From Palsa-504 sp963767565 (GTDB lineage: Bacteria > Actinomycetota > Actinomycetes > Streptosporangiales > Streptosporangiaceae), in NCBI GenBank assembly GCA_963767565.1, contig CAVYEG010000017.1, positions 89,087 to 153,086 of the forward strand: 64,000 nucleotides of DNA. The letters are read 5' to 3'. The notes below the pieces were generated by a model that saw only the letters and a list, made by a program, of their open reading frames with translations, was not told where the DNA came from and did not search any database. How positions within the stretch are numbered: position 1 is the first letter of the stretch; the number at the start of each line of letters is the position of its first letter. The position numbers and the translations under genes are program-made. This document shows positions 1 through 8,833 of this stretch, piece after piece.

Positions 1-410
1 CCGAGCTGTACGCGGCCGTGGTCTGCTCGGCGCCGTTGCTGGACATGGTGCGGTACGAGAGGTTCGGCCTGGGGCAGACGTGGAACGTCGAGTACGGCAC
101 CGCGGCGGACCCGGAGCAGCTCGGCTGGCTGCTGGCCTACTCCCCCTACCATCACCTGGTGGCCGGGACGGCCTACCCGGCCGTGTTGTTCACCGTGTTC
201 ACCAGCGACACGCGCGTCGACCCGGTGCACGCCTTCAAGATGTGCGCCGCATTGCAGTACGCCACCTCGTCTTCTCCTGAGGACCGGCCGGTGCTGCTGC
301 GGGCGGAGGGCCAGGTGGGGCACGGGGCCCGGGCGGTGAGCCGGTCGGCCGAGCTGGCCGGGGACACGCTCGCGTTCGCCGCCCGCTACACCGGGCTCGT
401 GCTGGAGTGA
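1..410 (+). CDS. Prolyl oligopeptidase-family (S9A) serine peptidase, C-terminal part
   Basis: This is the C-terminal 135 codons of a gene that begins upstream of the window; the frame is open from base 3. The product matches the end of the alpha/beta-hydrolase domain of S9A prolyl oligopeptidases: the VCSAPLLDMVRYERFG stretch, the SPYHHL segment, the catalytic Asp in SDTRVDP and the catalytic His in GQVGHG are all visible. The catalytic Ser would lie just upstream. Members cleave short peptides after proline. The last codons are copied in a short imperfect tandem duplication between this gene and the convergent AraC gene. The family is clear; the substrate is not. Confidence 0.88.
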   Translation, partial: ELYAAVVCSAPLLDMVRYERFGLGQTWNVEYGTAADPEQLGWLLAYSPYHHLVAGTAYPAVLFTVFTSDTRVDPVHAFKMCAALQYATSSSPEDRPVLLRAEGQVGHGARAVSRSAELAGDTLAFAARYTGLVLE

Positions 411-463
411 GCCCGGCGGCTCAGCCGGGGCAGGCGCTGGAGTAGGCCGGCGGCTCAGCCGGG
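401..463. repeat. Imperfect tandem duplication spanning two convergent stop codons
   Basis: A 29-nt segment starting GCTGGAGTGAGCC (401-429) recurs as a 28-nt near copy at 436-463. The first copy holds the stop codon of the S9 peptidase and the second holds the stop codon of the convergent AraC gene. One-base differences separate the copies. It resembles a replication-slippage duplication. A similar event is seen at the 3' end of glyA. Confidence 0.75.
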
Positions 464-1231
464 CGGGGCGCGGAAGTAGGCGGCCGGGGTCTGGCCGGTC
501 TCGCGGCGGAACGCGGCCACGAACGCGCTGGGGGTGTCGTACCCGACGCGGCCGGCTACGCGGCTGACGGGCTGTCCCGCAGCCAGCAGGGGCAGCGCGG
601 CCTGCACCCGCAGCAGGGTCCGCCAGCGGCCGAACGGCAGGCCGGCTTCGGCCGTGAAGGCCCGGGCCAGCGTCCGCCCGCTGGCGCCCACCTCGCGGCC
701 CCACTCCTCCAGCGTCCGCTTGTCGTGCGGGCTGGCCCGCAGCGCCTGGGCGACCTGCCGGGCCGGGGTGCAGGACGGCATCCGGACCTGGATGGCCGCC
801 ATCGGCGCCGGGATCAGCAGGTCGGCCAGCAGCGCCTCGGCGTGCGCGCGGTGGCTGACGTCGAGCTGGCCGCCCAGGTAGCCGATGAGCTCGGCCAGCA
901 GCCGGCTGGCCGCGACCGGCGTCGGCTGCGTCCACGCGACTGGGGACAGGTCCGGGTGGATGTACAGGGTGCGCATGGTGGCGCGGCCTTCGGCACCGGT
1001 CTCGTGCGGCAGCCCGGCCGGGATCCACAGCGCCCGGGTCGGCGGCAGCACCCAGGTGGCGTCGCCGGTGATGACGGTGAGTACCCCGCGGGCGGCCCAG
1101 GCCAGCTGGTGGTCGGCGTGCGTGTGCCACTCGAAGCGGGTGCCCACGGGCATAGGGAAGGTGGCGACGACGACGGCCGCCTCGCTGCCTGATTCACTGT
1201 CCGGCTCGGGTCCGTGTCCGGCTGGCGACAC
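455..1231 (-). CDS. AraC-family transcriptional regulator
   Basis: 258-aa regulator. Residues about 20-110 form a cupin-like AraC sensor region (FEWHTHADHQLAWAARG, then LWIPAGLPHE). The C-terminal 100 residues hold the two helix-turn-helix AraC DNA-binding units, ending with the signature-like RVAGRVGYDTPSAFVAAFRR. The GTG start is preceded by a TAGGCT box eight bases upstream (1240-1245) and no Shine-Dalgarno, so the mRNA is probably leaderless. It is divergent from the methyltransferase at 1288, a possible target together with itself. The effector is unknown. Confidence 0.9.
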   Translation of the reverse strand: MSPAGHGPEPDSESGSEAAVVVATFPMPVGTRFEWHTHADHQLAWAARGVLTVITGDATWVLPPTRALWIPAGLPHETGAEGRATMRTLYIHPDLSPVAWTQPTPVAASRLLAELIGYLGGQLDVSHRAHAEALLADLLIPAPMAAIQVRMPSCTPARQVAQALRASPHDKRTLEEWGREVGASGRTLARAFTAEAGLPFGRWRTLLRVQAALPLLAAGQPVSRVAGRVGYDTPSAFVAAFRRETGQTPAAYFRAPPG

Positions 1232-1239
1232 AGCATGTC

Positions 1240-1245
1240 AGCCTA
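1240..1245 (-). promoter_or_regulatory. -10 box of leaderless AraC gene
   Basis: TAGGCT (read on the minus strand) lies 8 nt before the GTG start at 1231, so transcription would start at or next to the start codon. No purine-rich ribosome site is present. No convincing -35 is visible. Confidence 0.5.
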
Positions 1246-1274
1246 CGCCCTAGGCCGCTCATCGGCCGGTTCCC

Positions 1275-1280
1275 TAGCCT
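1275..1280 (+). promoter_or_regulatory. -10 box of leaderless methyltransferase gene
   Basis: TAGCCT ends 7 nt before the ATG at 1288. The GGAGG between them touches the ATG and is too close to act as a normal ribosome site, which favours a leaderless transcript. Confidence 0.45.
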
Positions 1281-1287
1281 CGGAGGC

Positions 1288-1869
1288 ATGAACGAGAACC
1301 ATGCGAAGCTAATGGGCAGCGCGGAGTGGTTCGCGCACATCCAGGACGAGGTGCTGCCGCAGGCCACCGCGGGCGTCGAGCTGGGCCAGGACCTGCTCGA
1401 GCTCGGGCCGGGCCAGGCTGCGGCCACCGACTGGCTGCGGCACCGGGTGCGACGCCTGGTCGCGGTGGAGCACGAGCCCGAGGCGGCGGCCGCGCTGGCG
1501 GAACGGTACGCGGGCAGCAACGTGGAGGTGGTGACCGGCGACGCGGCCGCGCTCGGCTACCCGGACGCGTCGTTCGACACCGTGGCGACCTTCACCATGC
1601 TGCACCACGTGCCCACCCGCGCGCTGCAGGACCGGGTGCTGGCCGAGGCGTTCCGGGTGCTGCGCCCGGGCGGGGTGTTCCTCGGCTCGGACAGCCTGCC
1701 CAGCGACGGGCTGCACCAGTTCCACGAGGGCGACGTCTACAACCCGCTTGAGCCCGCGGCGTTCCTGACCCGGCTGCAGGTCACCGGGTTCGCCGCGATC
1801 ACCCTGGCCGTGGACTACAACCTGGTGTTCACGGCCCGTAAGGAAGGCCCAGACTCGGCCGCGTGCTAA
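1288..1869 (+). CDS. Class I SAM-dependent methyltransferase
   Basis: 193-aa protein with a Methyltransf_11-type Rossmann fold. Motif I is DLLELGPGQAAATDWL (residues about 34-49), the acidic residue of motif II is in VAVEHEPEAA, and the post-I and motif IV regions are VVTGDAAALGYPDASFD and TMLHHVP, followed by LRPGGVFLGSD. It should transfer methyl from S-adenosylmethionine to a small molecule in the cytoplasm; the substrate cannot be read from the sequence. It is divergent from the AraC regulator, which may control it. Confidence 0.88.
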   Translation: MNENHAKLMGSAEWFAHIQDEVLPQATAGVELGQDLLELGPGQAAATDWLRHRVRRLVAVEHEPEAAAALAERYAGSNVEVVTGDAAALGYPDASFDTVATFTMLHHVPTRALQDRVLAEAFRVLRPGGVFLGSDSLPSDGLHQFHEGDVYNPLEPAAFLTRLQVTGFAAITLAVDYNLVFTARKEGPDSAAC

Positions 1870-1953
1870 GGCCGGCTTTCGGCTGAGGGCAGGCCCGCCG
1901 GGCGCCGCCACGCAGTAGCCTCGCGTGGAGTGGCACCTAGCGGAGGGAGCTCT

Positions 1954-3078
1954 GTGTTTCACGCCACCAGCCTGGGCCTGCTCGACTCCGGTGGTTCGCT
2001 GACCGGGAGCTGCGGCGACAACCCGGGCATCGCCTGCCGCCTGACCTGGGACCTCACGCACAGCACGAACGCGGCGCAGGTGGTCCGGGTCTACCTGGCC
2101 GGGCCGGTCTACCAGGGCCTGCGGATCGCGTTCGTCATCGTGCTGGCCTTGCTGTTCCGGTTCATCCTGCACCGGGTGATCAACAAGATCACCGAGCGGG
2201 CGGCAACCGCGTCGCTGCCGGTGGCCGCGAACGGCCGCGCGCACAAGGCGGCCGCCGCGGTCCACATGGGCGGCACCGAGCGGCGCGAGCAGCGGGCCCG
2301 GGCCCTCGGGTCGATCCTGCGCAGCGGGGTCTCCATCGTCGTGTTCGGGATCGCCACCCTGACCGTCCTCGGTGACCTGGGCGTCAACCTGACCCCGCTG
2401 CTGCTGAGCACCACCGTGCTGGGGGTGGCGCTCGGGTTCGGTGCGCAGAACCTGGTGCGGGACTACCTGTCCGGCATCCTGATGCTGGTCGAGGACCACT
2501 ACGGGGTCGGGGACACGATCAACCTTAAGGACGCGACCGGAACGGTCGAGGCGATGACGCTGCTCACTACCCGGCTGCGCGACGTCAACGGCGTGGTCTG
2601 GCACGTCAGGAACGGCACCATCGAGAGCGTGGGCAACGAGTCGCAGGGCTGGTCCCGGGCGGTCATCGACTACCCGGTGCCCTACGAGGAGGACCTGGGC
2701 CGCATCCGGATCCTGATGGAGCGGGCCGCGGGCAGCCTGTTCACCGAGCGCGGCTGGCGCGAGCTGATGCTGGAAAAGCCCGAGGTGTGGGGGGCCCAGG
2801 AGCTGTCCGGCCGCGAGGTGACGATGCGCATCGTGGCCAAGACCGCGCCCATGCGCCAGTGGGAGGTGGCACGGGAGCTGCGGGCCCGGGTCAAGGCGGC
2901 GCTGGACGCGGCGGGGGTGGCCCCGGCCGGCCCGGACACGATCGTGATCACCGCGCCGCCCGCGATACCCTCGGGGGACGAGCGAGGAACGAGCGAGGAC
3001 CCTCCGCGAGCCGAAGGGGCGCCGGCGCCGAGTGGACTGACGAGCGAGGAACGAGCGAGGAGGGAAGGAGGCGCCTGA
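1954..3078 (+). CDS. MscS-family small-conductance mechanosensitive channel
   Basis: 374-aa membrane protein of the MscS family. There is an N-terminal membrane helix (about 50-70), further helices near 130-165, and the pore-lining TM3 region GVALGFGAQNLVRDYLSG, followed by the beta domain (VGDTINLKDATGTVEAMTLLTTRLRD). Such channels open under hypo-osmotic membrane tension. I chose GTG 1954 because GGAGGG (1942-1947) sits 6 nt upstream; an in-frame GTG at 1930 lacks a site. The C-terminal tail (from about residue 335) is low-complexity and encoded by direct repeats. The truncated-globin gene follows after 17 nt, so the two are probably co-transcribed. Confidence 0.88.
   Translation: MFHATSLGLLDSGGSLTGSCGDNPGIACRLTWDLTHSTNAAQVVRVYLAGPVYQGLRIAFVIVLALLFRFILHRVINKITERAATASLPVAANGRAHKAAAAVHMGGTERREQRARALGSILRSGVSIVVFGIATLTVLGDLGVNLTPLLLSTTVLGVALGFGAQNLVRDYLSGILMLVEDHYGVGDTINLKDATGTVEAMTLLTTRLRDVNGVVWHVRNGTIESVGNESQGWSRAVIDYPVPYEEDLGRIRILMERAAGSLFTERGWRELMLEKPEVWGAQELSGREVTMRIVAKTAPMRQWEVARELRARVKAALDAAGVAPAGPDTIVITAPPAIPSGDERGTSEDPPRAEGAPAPSGLTSEERARREGGA
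2977..3061. repeat. Direct repeats (23 bp, two copies) in the 3' end of the mscS-like gene
   Basis: A 23-bp sequence made of two ACGAGCGAGG units occurs perfectly at 2977-2999 and 3039-3061, 62 bp apart. The repeats encode the Glu/Arg/Ser-rich tail of the channel and end 15 nt before its stop codon, close to the start of the globin gene. Confidence 0.8.
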
Positions 3079-3095
3079 AAGGCGCTCCGGAGCGA

Positions 3096-3524
3096 GTGGA
3101 AGAACAGAGCCAGCCGACCAGCTTCTACGAGGCCGTGGGCGGGGAAGAGACGTTCCGCCGCCTCGTCCACCGGTTCTACCAGAGCGTGGCGGATGATCCG
3201 GTGCTGCGGCCGGTCTACCCGGCGCGGGACCTCGGTCCGGCCGAGGAGCACCTGCGGCTGTTCCTCATGCAGTACTGGGGCGGGCCGCGGACCTACGACG
3301 AGCTGCGCGGGCATCCCCGGCTGCGGATGCGGCACGCCAGGTTCACGATCGGCGAAGCCGAGCGGGACGCCTGGCTGCACCACATGCGGGTGGCGCTGGA
3401 CGAGCTCGAGCTTGACCAGGCGCTGGACGCGCAGCTCTGGGATTACCTGGTCATGGCGGCGCACAGCCTGCTCAACGTGGATCCCGCCCACGGGCGGCCA
3501 GACCTGGGCCTGACGTCGGCTTAA
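3096..3524 (+). CDS. glbO: Group II truncated haemoglobin (GlbO-like)
   Basis: 142-aa 2-on-2 globin, close in length and sequence to mycobacterial GlbO: SFYEAVGGEETFRRLVHRFY, FLMQYWGGPRTYDELRGHPR, RMRHARF (proximal His region) and LWDYLVMAAHSL (Trp G8). It binds haem and O2; related proteins are linked to O2 delivery or detoxification at the membrane. The open frame extends far upstream inside the channel gene, but homology begins at GTG 3096 (VEEQSQPTSFYEAVGG), 17 nt after the channel stop. The Shine-Dalgarno is weak (CCGGAG). Co-transcription with the mechanosensitive channel is likely. Confidence 0.9.
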   Translation: MEEQSQPTSFYEAVGGEETFRRLVHRFYQSVADDPVLRPVYPARDLGPAEEHLRLFLMQYWGGPRTYDELRGHPRLRMRHARFTIGEAERDAWLHHMRVALDELELDQALDAQLWDYLVMAAHSLLNVDPAHGRPDLGLTSA

Positions 3525-3643
3525 GCGACCCGGCCGGTGACGTCGTATAGATGGTGCCCCGGGTCGTGGGCGAAGTACCTGGCGAAGGTCGCCACGGTGA
3601 AACGGGCGCGGTGGTACCGAATCGAATAAATCCGAATGTCCAT
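3521..3643 (-). CDS. Possible small protein, 40 aa
   Basis: A 40-codon frame starting at ATG 3643 (MDIRIYSIRYHRARF...) whose last 30 codons have the high third-position GC of genuine genes here. It ends tail-to-tail with glbO, sharing three bases of stop. There is no clear Shine-Dalgarno and no recognisable domain. I list it only because its codon pattern differs from the AT-richer surrounding spacer; it could be chance. Confidence 0.25.
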   Translation of the reverse strand: MDIRIYSIRYHRARFTVATFARYFAHDPGHHLYDVTGRVA

Positions 3644-3858
3644 TTCTGCTGGTATTTGGGCTGTACCGAACGGGCCGACCGAACGCTGCGTTCCCTGGGA
3701 AGACGTTGACCTCATATTGGTCCAAGTGCGAAACTCAGGTGTCTAATGCGCCTAGGCCTGAGCGGGCCCAGTGGCCGATATAGCCCCTGACCGCACGGCA
3801 GGAAGCGCTTCCATGTAGTCGAGCACGGTTGAGCGGCCGCTAGAACGGCCGGGGGGGA

Positions 3859-3885
3859 CGGTACTTGTGCGACAGGGAAGTACCG
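3859..3885. promoter_or_regulatory. Perfect inverted repeat upstream of Pro-rich membrane protein
   Basis: CGGTACTT (3859-3866) and AAGTACCG (3878-3885) form a perfect 8-bp dyad with an 11-nt spacer, about 50 nt before the gene start. It could be an operator or a 5'-UTR hairpin. The rest of the 3525-3925 spacer is AT-richer than the genes and holds nothing else that I can identify. Confidence 0.5.
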
Positions 3886-3934
3886 CCTGCCCTGACACCG
3901 AAGCTGCTCATCGCTTAACCGAAAGATGGTTCAG

Positions 3935-4927
3935 ATGGGTGAAGGGTCATCCGGGTATGGTCCCGTGCCGCCGGGCGATGACGATGACGTCGAGGTAACG
4001 CACCCTTACCGGGGGCGCGACCAGGCCATGGGGTCCCAGCGCACGGAACCGACCGTGCCTTCGCGTCAGCCGCCGCCGCCTGATGCCGCGCCGCCGTGGG
4101 AGTCCACGTACGTGCCGCCGCGCCAGCCGGCGCCGGGCGGTTCGCAGCCGCCGCCCCCGACGTACGTGCCGCCACGCCAGCCGCCGCCGGGCGCCGTGTC
4201 GCACCAGCCGCCGACGTACATCGCCCCGCGCCAGCCCGGGGCGGGCAGCGGGCAGTACGGCCAGTACCAGCCGCCGCCTCCGACGTATGTCCAGCCTGCG
4301 CAGTCTCAGCAGTCCGCGTCCGCGTACGACATGCAGACTCAGATGTCGGCGGGCGGGCCGCCGCCGGTCGTTCCGCCGCCGATGGCTCCGCCGCCCGGCC
4401 CGCCCCGTCCGCCCGGTCCCCCGCCGCCCGGGTCGGACATGGTCCGGTACGGTCCCGGGGTGCCCGAGAGCCAGGCCGGGGTGACGGCCGAGCAGGTCTG
4501 GCGCACGGGCCGCATGCCCGAGCCGGCCAGGCGCCCGCGCCGGCTGCGCCGGGTGGCCGGCACCGCTTTGACCGTGCTCCTGCTCGCGGCGGCCGCCGTG
4601 GTGCTGTTCCTGCGCTTCCATCACGCGCCGTTCCACACCAGCGGCGCGTCCATTACCGGAGAGACCAAGTCCGGGTGCGCGGTGAACGTGACCGGCAAGA
4701 TCGACACCAACGGAGCGGCCGGGACGGTCACCTACCAGTGGGTGTTCCAGCCCCAGGCGGAGGCGCCCCAGCCGCAGAGCCAGACGGTCGTGTCGGGACA
4801 GCACTCGCTGTTCGTGACCGTGGCGGTCGAGGGCCAGGGCCACGGCAGCGCGTCCCAGAAGGTGACCCTGCAGGTCCTCAGCCCCGACCCGGCGAGTGCC
4901 CCGACCGAAGTAACCATCAACTGCTGA
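3935..4927 (+). CDS. Pro-rich single-pass membrane protein of unknown function
   Basis: About 330 aa. Residues 1-175 are a cytoplasmic Pro/Gln-rich region with repeated PPRQPPP and TYVPPRQP units and an acidic patch DDDDVEV near the N-terminus. A basic stretch (RRPRRLRR) precedes one transmembrane helix (about 205-228), followed by a roughly 100-residue extracytoplasmic domain with two Cys and a beta-sandwich look (GCAVNVTGKIDTNG...TYQWVFQP...VTLQVLSP). GAAAG lies 9 nt before ATG 3935; ATG 3926 is an alternative start. It lies 74 nt upstream of a Ser/Thr kinase and could be that kinase's substrate or partner; this is inference from proximity. Confidence 0.7.
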   Translation: MGEGSSGYGPVPPGDDDDVEVTHPYRGRDQAMGSQRTEPTVPSRQPPPPDAAPPWESTYVPPRQPAPGGSQPPPPTYVPPRQPPPGAVSHQPPTYIAPRQPGAGSGQYGQYQPPPPTYVQPAQSQQSASAYDMQTQMSAGGPPPVVPPPMAPPPGPPRPPGPPPPGSDMVRYGPGVPESQAGVTAEQVWRTGRMPEPARRPRRLRRVAGTALTVLLLAAAAVVLFLRFHHAPFHTSGASITGETKSGCAVNVTGKIDTNGAAGTVTYQWVFQPQAEAPQPQSQTVVSGQHSLFVTVAVEGQGHGSASQKVTLQVLSPDPASAPTEVTINC

Positions 4928-5001
4928 CGTAGGACGGCGGCCAGACCGCCTGCTACAGAACGTAACGCCCCGGCCCCAAACCCGAAGGGAGCAGATCTGC
5001 T

Positions 5002-6327
5002 ATGGCCGAGTGGGATGTTCCCGGTTACACCGAGCTGAAGAAGCTGGGCGCGGGCGGGTTCGGTGATGTGGTGCTGGCCCGGCACGATGTGACGGGTACC
5101 CGGGTGGCGATCAAGTACCTGAAGGCGGAACTGCTGTCGGACCCGGAGTTCGCTGAGTTGTTCCGCGGCGAGGCAGCGGTGCTTGGCTCGCTGGACGACC
5201 CGAACGTGGTCCGGCTGTATGAGTACATCGAGTCAGCCGAGGGCGCGGCCATCGTCATGGAGCTCGTCGACGGGGTCTCGCTGCGCCAGATCCTGGGCAA
5301 TCAGGGCAAGACGACCCCCGAGGCGGCGCTGGTCGTGCTGCAGGGGTCGCTGCTCGGCCTGGCCGCGGCGCACCGGCGGGGCGTGGTGCACCGGGATTAC
5401 AAGCCGGAGAACGTGCTGGTCGACGGGACGGGCGCCAGCAAGCTGACGGACTTCGGCATCGCGGCCCGGGCCGGGGACCGGGCGATCCCGGCCGGCACGC
5501 TGGTGTACGCGCCGCCGGAGCAGTTCGCCGGCGCGCCGGCCAGCCCGGCCACCGACGTGTACGCGGCGACCGCGACATTTTATGAGTGCCTGACCGGGCG
5601 GCCGCCGTTCGTCGGGAACACCGCCGAGAAGCTGATGCGCCAGCATCAGGTCGAGCCGGTGCCGCTGGAGCCGGTGCCCGAGCCGCTGCGGCCGCTGGTC
5701 GAGGCGGGCATGGCCAAGGAACCCCAGCGGCGGCCCACCGACGGCACCACGTTCGTGGCCGCCCTCCAGGCGGCCGCGGTCGGCGAGTACGGCCCGGACT
5801 GGGAGGAGCGCGGCCGGTCGAAGCTGGGCGAGGCGGCGCTGCTGCTGGCGGCGTTGTGGCCGTCCGGCAGGCCGCCCGCGGTCGACGGTTTCACGGTGGA
5901 GCGGATCCCGCTGTGGCGACGCTCCAAGATGATCAAGGTCGCCTTCGTGGCCGCCGTGGTGATCGTGGTGGCGGCGGCCGGGACGGCGCTGGCCGCCACC
6001 CGCCTGACCAAGTCCACCGTCCCCCTCCACCTCAGCCAGCCGCCCGCGGCGACGCAGCACGTCTCGCTCCAGGCGACCTCGACCTCGGTATCGCCGTCGC
6101 CGTCACCTTCACCGTCGCCGACGCCATCGCCGACCACGGCGCCCGCGGTCACGCCGACGTTCGGGGCGCCGTCGCCTCCGCCCGCTACGTCGGCGAAGCC
6201 GACGAAGAAGCCCACGCCGAAGCCGTCCCCGTCGCCGACGCCGACGTCTGCAGCACCGTCGACCTCACCGCCGTTTTCGCCTAGCTATTCGCCGACCCCG
6301 ACTTGTCCCCCGTCGCGATGCGGATAG
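5002..6327 (+). CDS. Transmembrane serine/threonine protein kinase (Pkn type)
   Basis: 441 aa. The N-terminal kinase domain (about 8-270) carries the glycine loop LGAGGFGDVV (15-24), the VAIK lysine (K38), the catalytic loop HRDYKPEN (Tyr where Leu is usual), DFG, and the APPEQF segment. A basic juxtamembrane stretch and one membrane helix (about 310-330) follow. The roughly 100-residue outer tail is almost entirely Ser/Pro/Thr/Lys and ends with a CPPSRC pair. It has no PASTA or other recognisable sensor domain. The Shine-Dalgarno GAAGGGAG is 10 nt upstream. It probably forms an operon with the Pro-rich membrane protein and is followed by a strong terminator. Confidence 0.92.
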   Translation: MAEWDVPGYTELKKLGAGGFGDVVLARHDVTGTRVAIKYLKAELLSDPEFAELFRGEAAVLGSLDDPNVVRLYEYIESAEGAAIVMELVDGVSLRQILGNQGKTTPEAALVVLQGSLLGLAAAHRRGVVHRDYKPENVLVDGTGASKLTDFGIAARAGDRAIPAGTLVYAPPEQFAGAPASPATDVYAATATFYECLTGRPPFVGNTAEKLMRQHQVEPVPLEPVPEPLRPLVEAGMAKEPQRRPTDGTTFVAALQAAAVGEYGPDWEERGRSKLGEAALLLAALWPSGRPPAVDGFTVERIPLWRRSKMIKVAFVAAVVIVVAAAGTALAATRLTKSTVPLHLSQPPAATQHVSLQATSTSVSPSPSPSPSPTPSPTTAPAVTPTFGAPSPPPATSAKPTKKPTPKPSPSPTPTSAAPSTSPPFSPSYSPTPTCPPSRCG

Positions 6328-6347
6328 TCCAGTAGTCGTCATGCGGC

Positions 6348-6376
6348 GAGGGGCGCGGGTCAGGCCCGCGCCCCTC
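6348..6376 (+). terminator. Intrinsic terminator hairpin after the kinase gene
   Basis: GAGGGGCGCGGG (6348-6359) and CCCGCGCCCCTC (6365-6376) form a perfect 12-bp stem with a 5-nt loop, 20 nt after the kinase stop. No T-run follows, as is common in high-GC actinobacteria. Confidence 0.8.
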
Positions 6377-6409
6377 GTGCCCTCGTGCCCCTCGTGCCGT
6401 GACCGGGGT

Positions 6410-6583
6410 TCAGCCGGCTGGGGTGAGGATCTCCATCAGGTGGCCGTCCGGGTCGCGGAAGTACGTGCCCCGGCGGCCGTTACTGCGGTAGATCTGGCCA
6501 GCCTGCTGGCAGGCGGGGTCGGCGAAGTAGGTGACGCCGCCCTGCTTGATGCGCCCGAAGATCACCACGTCCAGGATTAGACG
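6410..6583 (-). pseudogene. C-terminal remnant of a VOC/glyoxalase-like gene
   Basis: Minus-strand frame encoding about 57 residues that end in GTYFRDPDGHLMEILTPAG, the typical C-terminal metal-site segment of VOC (glyoxalase/bleomycin-resistance) proteins. An in-frame stop at 6584-6586 cuts the frame upstream and there is no ATG, so about two thirds of a normal VOC protein is missing. It is most likely a gene remnant; a GTG-started mini-protein is possible but unlikely. Confidence 0.7.
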
Positions 6584-6612
6584 TCAAACACTTAGAAGCC
6601 TACGTTCTGTGC

Positions 6613-6618
6613 TAGGCT
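6613..6618 (+). promoter_or_regulatory. -10 box of leaderless marR gene
   Basis: TAGGCT ends 6 nt before ATG 6625 and no ribosome site is visible. The 6570-6612 upstream stretch is AT-richer than the surroundings and could hold the regulator's own operator. Confidence 0.5.
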
Positions 6619-6624
6619 GACGGC

Positions 6625-7110
6625 ATGTCACGACCGGTACGCCTGCCGATCGGCCTGCGGCTCAGCCAGACGGCCCGCACCGTCAGCCGCGCGTTCGAAG
6701 AGGTTCTCGAGGAGGCAGGCGGCACGCTGCCGATCTGGCTGATCCTGCTCAACCTGAAGATCCGCAAGCCGGGCAACCAGCGGGAGCTGGCCGAGGCGGT
6801 GGGGGTTCGCGAGGCCACGCTGACGTACCACCTCAACGCCATGGACGCCCGCGGCCTGGTCACCCGCACCCGGGACAGCGCCAACCGCCGGATTCACGTG
6901 GTCGAGCTGACCGAGGCGGGCGAGGCCCTGTTCGTCCAGATGCAGCAGGCCGCCCTCGCCTTCGACACCAGGCTCCGGGGCGGCCTGACCGAGGCGGACC
7001 TGGATACCCTGGGCGGCCTGCTCGGCCAGCTCGCCGCCAACGTGGGCGGACCCGGCGAGGAGGGCGCGCCCTGGGCGGGCCTGGCCGAGCCGCGCAAGAA
7101 CCTCAGCTAG
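6625..7110 (+). CDS. MarR-family transcriptional regulator
   Basis: 161-aa winged-helix regulator. The wHTH spans about residues 45-105 (QRELAEAVGVREATLTYHLN, then DSANRRIHVVELTEAGE), flanked by the N- and C-terminal dimerisation helices typical of the family. The transcript is probably leaderless (TAGGCT 6 nt before the ATG). The adjacent divergent VOC gene, a common MarR target type, survives only as a remnant, so the original regulon partner may be lost. It is convergent with ettA. Confidence 0.88.
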   Translation: MSRPVRLPIGLRLSQTARTVSRAFEEVLEEAGGTLPIWLILLNLKIRKPGNQRELAEAVGVREATLTYHLNAMDARGLVTRTRDSANRRIHVVELTEAGEALFVQMQQAALAFDTRLRGGLTEADLDTLGGLLGQLAANVGGPGEEGAPWAGLAEPRKNLS

Positions 7111-7155
7111 CGCGGCCGCTACCATCGCGGTCCGGTCGTTCTTCCGGCTGGTCGG

Positions 7156-8820
<1,665 letters not shown>

Positions 8821-8827
8821 ACAAGCA

Positions 8828-8833
8828 AGCCTA
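8828..8833 (-). promoter_or_regulatory. -10 box of leaderless ettA
   Basis: TAGGCT on the minus strand, 7 nt before ATG 8820. It overlaps the stop codon of the upstream GGDEF gene (8831-8833), so ettA can be transcribed separately from it. Confidence 0.5.
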
